This document shows positions 11,055 through 21,978 of a DNA stretch of 64,000 bases, in pieces (position 1 is the stretch's first letter; every line of letters begins with the position of its first letter). Origin of the DNA: Culex pipiens pallens (taxonomy: Eukaryota; Arthropoda; Insecta; Diptera; Culicidae); assembly GCF_016801865.2 (NCBI RefSeq), contig NC_068937.1, positions 71,968,984-72,032,983 on the forward strand, in the 5' to 3' direction. The notes beneath the pieces are model-generated. The model saw only the letters and a program-made list of their open reading frames with translations, was not told the DNA's origin and made no database searches. Both the position numbers and the translations under genes were made by a program.

Positions 11055-11574
11055 TTTGCAAGCAAATGGCTTCGTTTGTAAAATACAACAAAATTTCAGG
11101 TGGGGTTAGTCTTGAAAAGACTGTTTAGAGTTTTGGAAAATAACTCAGGTAGTCTTTAAAAAGACTGTTAATTTTGTTTGAAATAACTCTGAGATTAGGT
11201 AGTAAAAAATACCACAGCTCTAGTGTCCGTTCACCTCGAAGGTTCGCAAGACACTGATTTCCCGAACTCTAATGAACGTGCTCGACTGTTAGCTTTGGTT
11301 TTAGGAAAACCAAAAAAAAAAAAAAATTGGTTGCGTTTCCACGCCACTAAGCTCGCGGTGGTCGGTGGCGGAACTAAATAAGTGCAGTGATGCCTTATTC
11401 ACAGCTGCAAAAGATTTCCGTTACCGTTGTCGTCGTTGGTTTACTCCGTGTTGTTTGTTTTGTTTTTTGCCTGTACTCGAATAAATTTTCGGTTAAGAGA
11501 TATTTAAGAAATATACAAATACGTGAATATTACTAAAAATAATAAATACACAGTTTATTTTCCCTGCGATTAAG

Positions 11575-11830
11575 TCTTTCCACAGCCGGCTGTCTAAGAA
11601 TGAATCGATATTAATTCAACACCAAAATTTACTCTTAATATTAACTCGATACAGCCGGCTGTATGAGTTTAAAACCTTCATAACAATGAAATCGTTAATA
11701 CCTAAATCTTTATTTTCCCCAGTACAGCGGGCTGACTGAGTATAATAATCTATTATTATAAACATATAAATCAGAAATGCCTAAATCATCCACATTACTC
11801 AATACAGCCGGCTGTATGAGTTTAATATCT
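11575..11830. repeat. Tandem units each holding CAGCCGGCTG
   Basis: Exact palindromes at 11,583-11,592, 11,652-11,661 and 11,805-11,814, plus a degenerate copy at 11,725-11,734, are spaced 69-80 bp apart. Flanks share GTATGAGTTTAA and CCTAAATC words, so this is a short tandem array. Its role is unknown. Confidence 0.65.
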
Positions 11831-12299
11831 CAGAATTTAAACCACTTTTTATCAACCCGAAATACCTTTCGAGGTATATCCAAGGGTCCCTTTCTACTAA
11901 CATTGAGTCCAAAACCTCCCTACAAACATCTATACCACTAAGGTGACGCAGGGATCCTTGCGCACTTTAGATAGGTGTTTACTAACATTCCTTCCGCTCC
12001 CCAAAGGATAGCTTAGCCCCGGCAAGGACCCCCTTATGCCCTGGGCTGTATTACACACTCATCAAAAGATGAAGACATGGTATCTCCCGTGTTGGATTAT
12101 TGTTCCGGATAAGGGTCTAACACAACCAGACCAAACAGAGGGATAAGAGTTGTGGAGCCATCCGTGAATAGGGCGTCCTAAAATGCTAATCAAATCAAAT
12201 TATTCGCTCTACAGCATTGCCTTGGCGGTCTCGATTGCGAGATTCCTACTCGAAACTAGGTGTTCGAAGGCTTGATTGTTGAGTCAATTGCAAACCTCT

Positions 12300-12600
12300 T
12301 TTTACACCTTAGCTTCCATCCATCCCGGGATTCGAACTGACGACCTTTGGATTGTTAGTCCAACTGCCTACCAGCGACTCCACCGAGACAGGACCCAGGG
12401 AGACGACTCCTACACCTGGACTGAGCTAACGACGTAACCTTTTTAGGTTAGTCCGGGGCCAACATTTACTTCCCGTCCGACGGAAGGCGTGATCAGACAA
12501 ATCTCGTCTCGAAAAATGCCACCGGGACCGTCTGGGATCGAACCCAGGCCGACTGGGTGAGAGGCAACCACGCTTACCCCTACACCACGGTCCCGGTCTA
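12300..12600 (-). mobile_element. Dimeric tRNA-derived SINE
   Basis: Read on the minus strand, the first tRNA-like module spans 12,594-12,524. It has a perfect 7 bp acceptor stem (GGGACCG/CGGTCCC), an A box (TGGTGTAGGGG), a CTC position in the anticodon loop, and a B box GGTTCGATCCC. The T loop is one base short, so it is not a functional tRNA. After a ~130 bp spacer a second tRNA-like module follows (A box near 12,372-12,386, B box TTCGAATCCCG near 12,324-12,334). Short repeats of GCTAATCAAA flank the unit at 12,184 and 12,618. Twin-type dimeric SINEs are known from Culex; identity with that family is inferred. The stretch 11,850-12,300 holds no recognisable gene. Confidence 0.65.
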
Positions 12601-13714
12601 AAATGCTGTAAAATGCTAATGCTAATCAAAAAAAAATTTTTGGTTGCGGGCCAAACGTGGCGAGGTGATTTTTTGTGGCCCGCGGATCCATTTTGAATGA
12701 TCACGTAAAATGGCCCGTTGACCACTTGTAAAGTGATTTTATGCTTTTTTTTTAATTAAGGTTTATTTTAAACATTTTTATGCTAATATTTTTTTTTTGT
12801 TGATAAAAGAGCTAATGACTTATCAGTATATTGATCCCCATTTAAGGACACACATATTTTGTCAAAAAATCCTTTAAATTAAAATAATTTCACACGGTTC
12901 AATGTGAGTGAAACTAATAAATATCGTGAAAACTTTCATCAAACATTTTTGAAAATATTTGGGTCATTCCACCTGAAGTGTGCAAGAAAACCCGATTTAA
13001 TCCCACCTGGGGTGAGATAGAGCCTTTCTTACAAAAGGAAGATAACGGCAGTTGAATTTTTTTCAAAGAAAAAGCAAAATAAAGAATGGTCCATTCATTA
13101 ATCAATTCAAAACTCAACATGATTTTTTCATAAAACTGCTAAGCGCTGGGTTTTGCCTCATTTGCCATGGCCGGGTGTAAATCAGAACAAAATATTTGTG
13201 AGGCAGAGAATTAGCTCACAATTTGCGATGTTCGTAATGTTTTCTGCATATCGCTAAATTGTTCGTATTCTCTGAGTGTTTTTTCCACTTTTCAAAATAT
13301 CAAGAATTAACGAGAAAACAAAATAATTCCGTCTTGCTCCAGAGCGTTAAAGTGGTTACAAAATGACTGGCACCCGAGAATTTGCCGTGTTGAAAACGAT
13401 GTAACGGTAAAGCCGCATAAATGTTTTTGACAGCTTAGAAACGCCTACTGGAATTCACTAAACTGACATTTAGGCGTTAGGCAAAATTGTGAGCTTTTAA
13501 TAAGCAAGCCAGAAAATGATGTAGTATGCATTTAGGCGTTTTTGGGATTGGGAAGCATACTGCGACTGAGCGCTCGGTGAGACTTCAATACGACAACCCT
13601 GTTTGAAAAATGTCGCACGTCGTACGAGTTGTCGCACGGTTTTGATTTTACCGTTTCGATATCGATTGGTCGAAAGGACGACAAACGTACGACAAACACT
13701 CGACATGCCCGACG

Positions 13715-16700
13715 TTGTTTTTTCCATCGATTTACCTTCAATTCGACGTCGATTATCGTCGACGCAAACAGTTTGACAGTTCTCTTCAGTTGAACTTGTT
13801 CGGACTTGATTGCAACCGAGTCGAACAAATTGTTGTTGGTTTTAGGCTTTGGGAGGATTTTGGCCAGTTTAAAGGTAAGTTGTGTTCTAGATTGAATTAC
13901 TTTTTCTGCCGGAAAGTTCCGGCCGGAGTGGGCGACAACCGAATCAAATTGTCTTGTATTCCAGATTGCGGTCTTGGTGGCGGTATAGGAGGAAGAGGAG
14001 GACGGGAAATATGGATTACTCGGCGAGCCATTCCGGAAGACGGGACGGGAAATAACCAGTTTGCGATCGAGGAAGCCGTTAGTGTTTGGTGTTTTACTTT
14101 CCGCGGGAGGTTGCCTCCATATCTAATGGAACTGGTGAGTCATGTTTTAGAAACGATGGAGGAGGTGTGCTGGGAGTGCGATTGGACGATCGAAATTAAA
14201 AATTAGATGAACATCACAAATTCTTAACTTTTTAATCCAATAATGCTTAAAAAAAACTTCAACGCTGATTTGATTTGATAATTGTAAAATCAAATTATAA
14301 AGTTTTTCATTCTTAATTTAAAATTCTAGCATTCCAGAACTTAAGAATGCAAGAAATTGAAAATTCTAAATTCATTTAATTTCTTGATATTGTGCAAATT
14401 GTTAATATTCTTAAATTATACAATTCATTAATTTAAAATTCTCAAATTGAAGACTTTTTATTAAAAAAAATTAAACTCTAAAATATGAAAATTTTAAAAT
14501 TGACAATAATTTAAATATTAAAATTCCCTAATTCTTAAATACAAAATTTTTCAATTCATAAATACTAAAAATCTAACATTATAAAGTTCATAAATTCCCA
14601 AAACGTTAGTCGCACGAGTTGAAATTTTGAATTCTAAAATTCTAAAAATTATATGTTCTAAAATTCCAAAATTGTAAATTCTAAAAATGCTAAAATTCAA
14701 ATAATTTATATTTTTAAATAAAAATTATCAAAAATTCTATTTCTACGCATTTTAAAAATTAGTAAGTTTCTTAAAATTCTAAAAATTAAAAAAATCTCTT
14801 TTTTTTTGCACATCTTAAATTTTTGATAATTTTAAATAAAACAAATTTAAAAAATTCTAAAAATTAAAAAAAAAATCAAAAAAAAAATACAAAAATTTTA
14901 CAAAATATATTTTTTAAATTTTAAAAATGTTAAAGTTTTTATTTCTTTTAAATATTTTAAACTTTTAAAAATTCTTTTAAATAAATCTAAAAATTCTTAA
15001 ATTTTAAAATTGGAAAAAATCTAAAATCTATTAACTTTTGAAATTTTTCAAGGACTTTACAATGTAGAAATAAAAAAAATGGTCTAATGAAAAATAGGAG
15101 TTAAAAATATCACGAATTGAAGTAAATGATTTTGGTATTGAGGTACTCTCCAATTTTAATATTCAGAAAATTAGAATTTTAGAATTTTAGAATTTTAGAA
15201 TTTTAGAATTTTAGAATTTTAGAATTTTAGAATTTTAGAATTTTAGAATTTTAGAATTTTAGAATTTTAGAATTTTAGAATTTTAGAATTTTAGAATTTT
15301 AGAATTTTAGAATTTTAGAATTTTAGAATTTTAGAATTTTAGAATTTTAGAATTTTAGAATTTTAGAATTTTAGAATTTTAGAATTTTAGAATTTTAGAA
15401 TTTTAGAATTTTAGAATTTTAGAATTTTAGAATTTTAGAATTTTAGAATTTTAGAATTTTAGAATTTTAGAATTTTAGAATTTTAGAATTTTAGAATTTT
15501 AGAATTTTAGAATTTTAGAATTTTAGAATTTTAGAATTTTAGAATTTTAGAATTTTAGAATTTTAGAATTTTAGTATTTTAGAATTTTAGAATTTTAGAA
15601 TTTTAGAATTTTAGAATTTTAGAATTTTAGAATTTTAGAATTTTAGAATTTTAGAATTTTAGAATTTTAGAATTTTAGAATTTTAGAATTTTAGAATTTA
15701 GAATTTTAGAATTTTAGAATTTTAGAATTTTAGAATTTTAGAATTTTAGAATTTTAGAATTTTAGAATTTTAGAATTTTAGAATTTTAGAATTTTAGAAT
15801 TTTAGAATTTTAGAATTTTAGAATTTTAGAATTTTAGAATTTTAGAATTTTAGAATTTTAGAATTTTAGAATTTAGAATTTTAGAATTTTAGAATTTTAG
15901 AATTTTAGAATTTTAGAATTTTAGAATTTTAGAATTTTAGAATTTTAGAATTTTAGAATTTTAGAATTTTAGAATTTTAGAATTTTAGAATTTTAGAATT
16001 TTAGAATTTTAGAATTTTAGAATTTAGAATTTTAGAATTTTAGAATTTTAGAATTTTAGAATTTTAGAATTTTAGAATTTTAGAATTTTAGAATTTAGAA
16101 TTTTAGAATTTTAGAATTTTAGAATTTTAGAATTTTAGAATTTTAGAATTTTAGAATTTTAGAATTTTAGAATTTTAGAATTTTAGAATTTTAGAATTTT
16201 AGAATTTTAGAATTTTAGAATTTTAGAATTTTAGAATTTTAGAATTTTAGAATTTTAGAATTTTAGAATTTTAGAATTTTAGAATGTTAGAATTTTAGAA
16301 TTTTAGAATTTTAGAATTTTAGAATTTTAGAATTTTAGAATTTTAGAATTTTAGAATTTTAGAATTTTAGAATTTTAGAATTTTAGAATTTTAGAATTTT
16401 AGAATTTTAGAATTTTAGAATTTTAGAATTTTAGAATTTTAGAATTTTAGAATTTTAGAATTTTAGAATTTTAGAATTTTAGAATTTTAGAATTTTAGAA
16501 TTTTAGAATTTTAGAATTTTAGAATTTTAGAATTTTAGAATTTTAGAATTTTAGAATTTTAGAATTTTAGAATTTTAGAATTTTAGAATTTTAGAATTTT
16601 AGAATTTTAGAATTTTAGAATTTTAGAATTTTAGAATTTTAGAATTTTAGAATTTTAGAATTTTAGAATTTTAGAAATTTAGAATTTGATGATGAGATGA

Positions 16701-17395
16701 TGATGCTGAAATTTGTAAACGTTTGATCATTAAATATTTTTAGAATTCTCAAATTTGGTACAATTTTTAAATAATAATAATATTGTCGGATTTTTTAATT
16801 ATTTGCAGTAATTTGAGTTTTATACGTTTTTAAATTTAAATTTTTAAGATGTCTTCAATTAGAATTCTTTTTAAAAAACCAATGCGCCATGGGTTTTCTA
16901 TGTACATAGGACATTTTGTAAAAGTAAGCGAGAATAAATAAATTTAGTTTTTCTTTTATAGTTACAAAATATTTGAATATTACATATTTGAAATTGTATT
17001 GTTTTGAAATTTTATTATTATTATTATTGAATTCTGAATTTAATTTATAAATTCTTGCCAATTGTTGATTGATGTTATATTTTTTCAGGCAACAAACATA
17101 TTCTGATCTGATCCTGCCGGAAACCATGTGTCCCCGTGTGGTCCCGCGTGGCTTCCGTAGAACCCAAGGAAGCAGCCTCTCGTACTCCGGTAAACATCAA
17201 CCCGTCGGAGGTTTAAGATCGTCGCCAAGGTGTCGCATCCGGGTTTTGATCAGCGCGTCGAGGAGCAAAAGTCCAACACGGCCAAGATGCTGCCACGGCC
17301 GCCTCCAACATCCAAGCCGGAAGCTGCGGTCAAGGCAAATCCCGAAGGAAGCCAAGTTGGAGAAGAATCGGCGATCCGCAAGTGAAATTAAGTGA
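13715..17395 (+). other. Three exon-like blocks of copy A
   Basis: Block 1 ends at 13,874 before GTAAGT. Intron 1 (13,875-13,964, 90 nt) ends TATTCCAG. Block 2 is 13,965-14,134, ending before GTGAGT. Intron 2 (14,135-17,098) ends TTTTTTCAG. Block 3 runs from 17,099 to about 17,395, followed by AATAAA words near 17,430. Block 2 contains PEDGTG...IEEA...WCFTFRG, shared in frame with copy B (PEDGKG...IEEA..WCLTFRG), which suggests past coding. Block 3 has stretches such as KVSHPGFDQRVEEQKSNTAKM but also frame breaks. No known family is recognised. The open frame 13,715-14,206 ignores the splice sites. Confidence 0.5.
15171..16686. repeat. 8 bp satellite (TTTTAGAA)n, ~189 copies
   Basis: An almost perfect array of the unit TTTTAGAA. 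Rare variants are single-T losses giving 7-mers (for example near 15,697, 15,874, 16,022 and 16,093), one GTATTTTAG change near 15,574 and one AATGTTAG near 16,285. It is flanked on the left by ~900 bp of decayed, AATTCTAAAATTC-rich sequence that looks like an older version of the array. It lies inside intron 2 of copy A. Confidence 0.98.
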
Positions 17396-17723
17396 ACAAG
17401 TAAATATTTTTGTGAAATTTTGACAGTTGAAATAAAAACAATAAAAACAAAACAACAGTTTTTTTCAACTGCAACATAACCTAAAAATCCGAAAAGACAG
17501 CACACGACAATAGCACGACATTCTAAATAACAAAACCGTGCGACGTCGGTCGAATGTCGTACGACAATGTCGTACAATTTCGATCATCGATCGCACGACA
17601 AATACGACATTTTGGTGCAAAAACGTATGACATTCGCGCGAAAGTCGCACGACATTGTCGAGCGACGTCGTACAATTGCACGGACGACAAACGACGGACG
17701 TCTGACGGACTTTTCAGTCAGGG

Positions 17724-18863
17724 AAACGCAAACGTACCGAGTTAACCACCTTGGCGCATACGCTGGGTTCATTGCCGACGAGCCGATACGATGAACCAAA
17801 ATACAGAATGAGCAAAACAAAAAAGAAAGGCAAAAGAATGAGCATGGGGCTTCAGAACGGATAGCTGCTTGCGTCTAGTTTGCGTTCACTGAAGCTTAGC
17901 ATAGATAATCAAGACTCTGCATGTGAAGCTCAACTTGACAACTTGACGAAAATCGATCGTCCATGATTTTTTGCAGATTTTTCGAATGAATATTTCTCTA
18001 GAAATGATTTGGGAACGAAGCTTGATTTGGCGTCGGAGCCAAAAGCAAACCCTATACCTTTCTTTAGTAAGAAAGGCAAAAATGGAAATTTTCTAAAATC
18101 TGAACGGTAAATCCGAATGAGGTCAAATTTGTTTCAGAACCTCGATTATGGTCTAGATTATGATATGGAGAAAAAAAATTAGATAAAATGCCAAAGGAAT
18201 AGTTTTGGCATTTGGTGAAAATTGGCTTTTGCCTTTTTTAGGAGTTTTTCCCCCTCACAGTGAATTAGTCCACAAGCTGTAAATCAAGAACCACATTACC
18301 GACATGGATGAAAATTTGGGAGGATGTAGGGCTCGAAAAATGCAATTTTTTGGATAAATAAACGATTTTAAATACTTCAATTTTCGACCGAATTTTCATT
18401 TGAAAACCGCCTGATCAGGTGAAAACACACTCCGAGTCCCCTTAAAAAATGGATAAATTCAAATTTGGTATGGAACTGGTTCAGGTTCAGCACATCCCCT
18501 TTCAAATGCGCCCAAGAGAGCTTAAATCCATAATGTGGGCTCTGAGAAACCCCCTACCACAAAATTGAGCACTTTTTTACCACACACGGACGTCACGCGT
18601 GCTCTACAGTAAATTAAGCGCCAAAATTCGGATATTGGAGATAGACCAATTCTGTCATTGTCAAACGATCGGGCGTCGAAAATCAATCGTCTATGATTTT
18701 TTGCAGATTTTTCGAATGAATATTTCTCGAGAAATGATTTGGGAACGAAGCTTGATTTGGCGTCGGAGCCAAAAGCAAACCCTATACCTTTCTTTAGTAA
18801 GAAAGGCAAAAATGCAAATTTGAAAATTGCCATCTGCTCGAATTTGACAGAGCTGTTGAGACT
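17724..18863. other. Non-coding spacer with a ~130 bp direct repeat
   Basis: 17,953-18,082 and 18,678-18,815 share a ~130 bp segment (TTTGCAGATTTTTCGAATGA through CTTTAGTAAGAAAGGCAAAAATG) with few changes. The motif CTTTCTTA...AAGAAAGG also heads repeats at 58,346 and 60,800. No gene is supported. Confidence 0.6.
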
Positions 18864-18876
18864 ATCAAAAGATGCA

Positions 18877-20459
18877 GATTCCCTTGTGGAACACCAAACA
18901 GTGAGGTACTCCTGGATATTAGCTCCTGAAAAGTGCTTTAAAAGTGCAAAAAATGCCTAACGGCAAAAAAAAGAGGCGGTCCTCACCAGCAGGATCGGCA
19001 GATTTGAAGAAGCTAAAGAATGCCGAAGCGCTACCTGCAAAGCCAGGCAGTTTGAGCAAGGACGCTCAAAATTCGTCTGGAAACCAGTTCGCTACCCTCC
19101 CTGTGGACGTAAGCGAGAAGGAAGAATTTGAACGACGGGAAAAGTTGCCACCCATTTTTGTGAAAACATCGTCATCGGATTCGGTGCGAAAGTGGCTGAC
19201 CGGGTTTATCAAATCTGGTGCTTTACGAGCTTCCATTCGCTTGTGTGCTGATGGACTCAAAATTCTGCTACCTACCAGAAAGGATTACAACTACGTTCGG
19301 GATTTCCTGAACAACACAAAGATTGAATACTACAGCCATGACGACCCAGGTAAACGCCCCATGAAACAGGTCCTCCGAGGTCTGTACGACATGGATGTGA
19401 GTGTGCTGAAAGAAGAGCTCAAAACTCTTAAGTTGAACGTGATCGAAGTCTTCAAGATGACGAGACACAACAAGGACATCAAGTATCGTGATCAACTGTA
19501 CCTGGTTCATCTCGAGAAAGGATCGACAACGCCGTCTGAGCTGAAAGCAGTTCGGGCAATTTTCAACATCATCGTGACTTGGGAACGTTATCGTCCAGTG
19601 CACCGTGACGTGACGCAATGTTCGAACTGCTTGCAGTTTGGACATGGTGGAAGGAACTGTTTCATCAAGAGTCGTTGTGCAACCTGCGGAGGTGAGCACA
19701 AAACTCAAGCTTGCGAAACAATCAACGAGAACATCGAAGCCAAATGCTTCAATTGCGGCGGCGACCATTCGACCAAGAATCGAAGCTGCCCAAAACGAGC
19801 TGAGTTTGTAAAAATTCGGCAGCAAGCGACGACGAGGCACCAACCAAACCGTCGCAAAACACCACCAGCATACACGGACGTGGATTTTCCTGCTTTGGCG
19901 TCACCAGGAGCAGGATCTACTCGAGTGGTTCCAAATCTGCTGCCATTGCCGTTGAATCAGCGGCAAAGAGTTGCAGAGAATACAACACCTCCAGGCTTCA
20001 GTCAGCAACCGAGGGAAAACCAACCAACATCAACGGGCGAAGGCAGTAGTGACCTGTTTTCACCACAAGAACTTTTGAACATTTTCATCGAGATGACAAC
20101 AACACTGCGTGGTTGCAAAACTCGTCAGGAACAAGTAAGAACTCTTGGAGCATTCATCTTAAAATACAGTACGTAGTTTACTCGTTCTAGTGATTTTGAA
20201 TATTTCAATGAATTTATTTTTTTTAGTTTTAAGTTTAAGGATTAGTTGTTAAAGTGATTTTTTTTCTTTTTTACCCAAATGTATTCGATTCAATGCAAAA
20301 ATGTAAAACAATTTGAAGAAAATAAAATAAATGTGATCAGTTAATAATAAAACGAAAAATACAACAAAGATGAAGAGCATTAGGCCATACCACTTAGCAT
20401 GTAAAAGAAATGTAATTATTATAAGAATGTTCAATAAAGACATATTTAATTTCAAAAAA
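18877..20459 (+). mobile_element. Complete gag-only retroposon with 13 bp TSD
   Basis: The unit has a 76 bp 5' leader, an intact gag ORF, a ~280 bp 3' UTR, AATAAA at 20,433-20,438 and a short poly(A) end. It is flanked by the perfect 13 bp duplication ATCAAAAGATGCA (18,864-18,876 and 20,460-20,472). This is a finished L1-style retrotransposition event of a 1.58 kb RNA that lacks reverse transcriptase. Confidence 0.9.
18953..20176 (+). CDS. LINE gag-like ORF1 protein, intact
   Basis: A 407-residue frame from ATG 18,953 (an upstream GTG is not needed). The N terminus is basic (KKKRRSS). Residues ~60-200 match the gag region of Jockey-like elements (FNNTKIEYYSHDDPGKRPMK, VLRGLYDMDVS). VTWERY precedes three CCHC knuckles: CSNCLQFGHGGRNC, CATCGGEHKTQAC and CFNCGGDHSTKNRSC. 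The C-terminal end has VDFPALAS and a helix with GCKTRQEQV, paralogous to the WW-gag C terminus (CKTPEEQ). No WW domain is present. It is a predicted RNA-binding gag. It lacks stops or frameshifts, so it is young, or has been kept by selection. Confidence 0.9.
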   Translation: MPNGKKKRRSSPAGSADLKKLKNAEALPAKPGSLSKDAQNSSGNQFATLPVDVSEKEEFERREKLPPIFVKTSSSDSVRKWLTGFIKSGALRASIRLCADGLKILLPTRKDYNYVRDFLNNTKIEYYSHDDPGKRPMKQVLRGLYDMDVSVLKEELKTLKLNVIEVFKMTRHNKDIKYRDQLYLVHLEKGSTTPSELKAVRAIFNIIVTWERYRPVHRDVTQCSNCLQFGHGGRNCFIKSRCATCGGEHKTQACETINENIEAKCFNCGGDHSTKNRSCPKRAEFVKIRQQATTRHQPNRRKTPPAYTDVDFPALASPGAGSTRVVPNLLPLPLNQRQRVAENTTPPGFSQQPRENQPTSTGEGSSDLFSPQELLNIFIEMTTTLRGCKTRQEQVRTLGAFILKYST

Positions 20460-20615
20460 ATCAAAAGATGCAAAAATCCCGAATTTCATCCAAATCGGAC
20501 CACCCCCTCCATTTTTGTACCCTCCCAAAAAATCGACTTTTTGGCGATCTTTTAGCAAAACCGCTATCTTCAAACGACTATAACTCAGGAACCACAAATC
20601 TTAGAGGGTCGGTCT

Positions 20616-21853
20616 TACACCCAGAACTGGGCATCGGCATACGAGAGGATAAAGAGCACGATTCGGTAGTAAAATAGTACTGTGTGCGGACTGAGAGGAT
20701 AAATCCCGAAATTACCGAGAGTTCATCTATCAAAAAAGAAGTACCGGTACCAAGACTCGAACCCAAGACCATCGGCATATTGAACCGTGCCTTTGCCGTA
20801 TGGGCCACTAGGGTGTAATATGAAAATCGATTTTCCAGCACAGCATTTTTTCAGTTCCTTTTGGGGTCCTAAACAACTCCCCAAAGTTTGAGAACGATTG
20901 TTTTAGTCCTCACATTGCGCAAAGCGATTCAATTTTCCATATAAATTTGTATGGGAAAAACCATTTTTTTGGATTTTGATATTTATAAAATCCACGTTTC
21001 ACGCTGTACTAAAACCGGATTCATATTCGGATGCTCTGGAATGTACTCTACAACTTTCCCGAAGAGAGTATGGTGCTAGCTTGTCGCTAAAGAAGATACA
21101 GCGTCCTCAAAACTCGTCTAAAACGTGATTTTCAATCAAAAAACACGTTTTAGACGAGTTTAGAAAACGCTGTATTTGTTTCACGTTTCACTCTGTACTA
21201 AAACCGGATTCATATTCGGATGCTCTGGAATGTACTCTACAACTTTCCCGAAGAGAGTATGGTGCTAGCTTGTCGCTGAAAGAAGATACAGCGTCCTCAA
21301 AACTCGTCTAAAACGTGATTTTCGATCAAAAAACACGTTTTAGACGAGTTTAGAAAACGCTGTATCTGTTTATAGGAGCAAATTACCACCATACTCTCTT
21401 CGGGAAAGTTGTAGAGCACATTCCAGAGCATCCGAATATGAATCCGATTTTAGTACAGCGTGAAACGTGGATTTTATAAATATCAAAATCCAAAAAAAAA
21501 TGTTTTTCCCATACAAATTTATATGGAAAATTGAATCGCTTTGCGCAAAGTGAGGACTAAACCAATCGTTCCCAAACTTTGGGGAGTTGTTTAGAACCCC
21601 AAAAGGAACTGAAAAATTTGCTGTGCTCGCTAAATTTGGACAACTTTATTTTTTTCCATACAATCATATTACACTCTAATGGGCCACCATGGTTTGGTGA
21701 CTAAGTGGCGGTCATTTGTTATAAGCCACTGAATAGGATGAACTGTTCCAATGAACAAATGTACACGCGAGAGGACTATACTCTCGCAAAATAGCACTTT
21801 CCACACGTTTCTTTTCGTGAGGACTATCCCCTCGTTCTTAAACTTTGGGTGTA
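20616..21853. mobile_element. TIR element with a tRNA-like core, split by a MITE
   Basis: The ends TTACACCCAGAA and the inverse TTTGGGTGTA, with inner inverted words CGAGAGGAT/ATAGTCCTCTCG, suggest a TA-bordered TIR element. Its centre reads as tRNA-like on the minus strand: A box TGGCCCATACGG and B box GGGTTCGAGTC. A MITE at 20,809-21,678 is inserted in the A box. The alternative is a SINE with a long 5' extension. The inverted ends are short, so confidence is moderate. Confidence 0.45.
20809..21678. mobile_element. TAGGGTGTAATATG MITE, copy 1 (9 bp TSD)
   Basis: The ends are TAGGGTGTAATATG and the inverse CATATTACACTCTA, with the 9 bp duplication ATGGGCCAC at 20,800-20,808 and 21,679-21,687. 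The interior is a long palindrome (CCTTTTGGGGTCCTAAACAA arms). It contains a ~185 bp tandem duplication (about 20,995-21,180 and 21,180-21,365) that copy 2 at 61,274 lacks. No ORF is present. A 9 bp duplication is typical of Mutator-like elements. Confidence 0.9.
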
Positions 21854-21978
21854 CACTCAATTTTGAAGGAAAATGGACGTAAAATCCATTTCCGTGATCA
21901 AAATTTCGATTAAGATGTTTTGTCTTCCTGTATTGCGCAATTGAAAACTTTTAATGACCGTATCTCAAAACAGTCCTA

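Larger units (their letters stand above)
13597..17723 (+). mobile_element. TIR transposon copy A, exon-bearing, satellite in intron
   Basis: The left end CCCTGTTTGAAAAATGTCG and the right end (inverse of CCCTGACTGAAAAGTCCGTC) match the ends of copy B at 24,013-32,306. Both subterminal regions are full of GTCGTACGAC and TGTCGCACG palindromes. The unit holds three exon-like blocks with matching splice signals in copy B, and a 1.5 kb 8 bp satellite. The flanking bases are AA/AA, so a 2 bp duplication is possible. No transposase domain is visible. Length is 4127 bp. Confidence 0.75.

Noticed and set aside
12524..12594. Functional tRNA-Glu gene
   Set aside because: The acceptor stem is perfect, but the T loop is one base short, the T and anticodon stems have mismatches, and a SINE body and second module follow.
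13715..14206. 163-residue continuous frame in copy A
   Set aside because: It reads through an intron whose GTAAGT and TATTCCAG signals are conserved in copy B, so the continuous protein is unlikely.
961..20459. HeT-A-like telomeric gag-only arrays
   Set aside because: The gag units are single, dispersed, in mixed orientation and inside other repeats; there is no head-to-tail array or telomeric sign.
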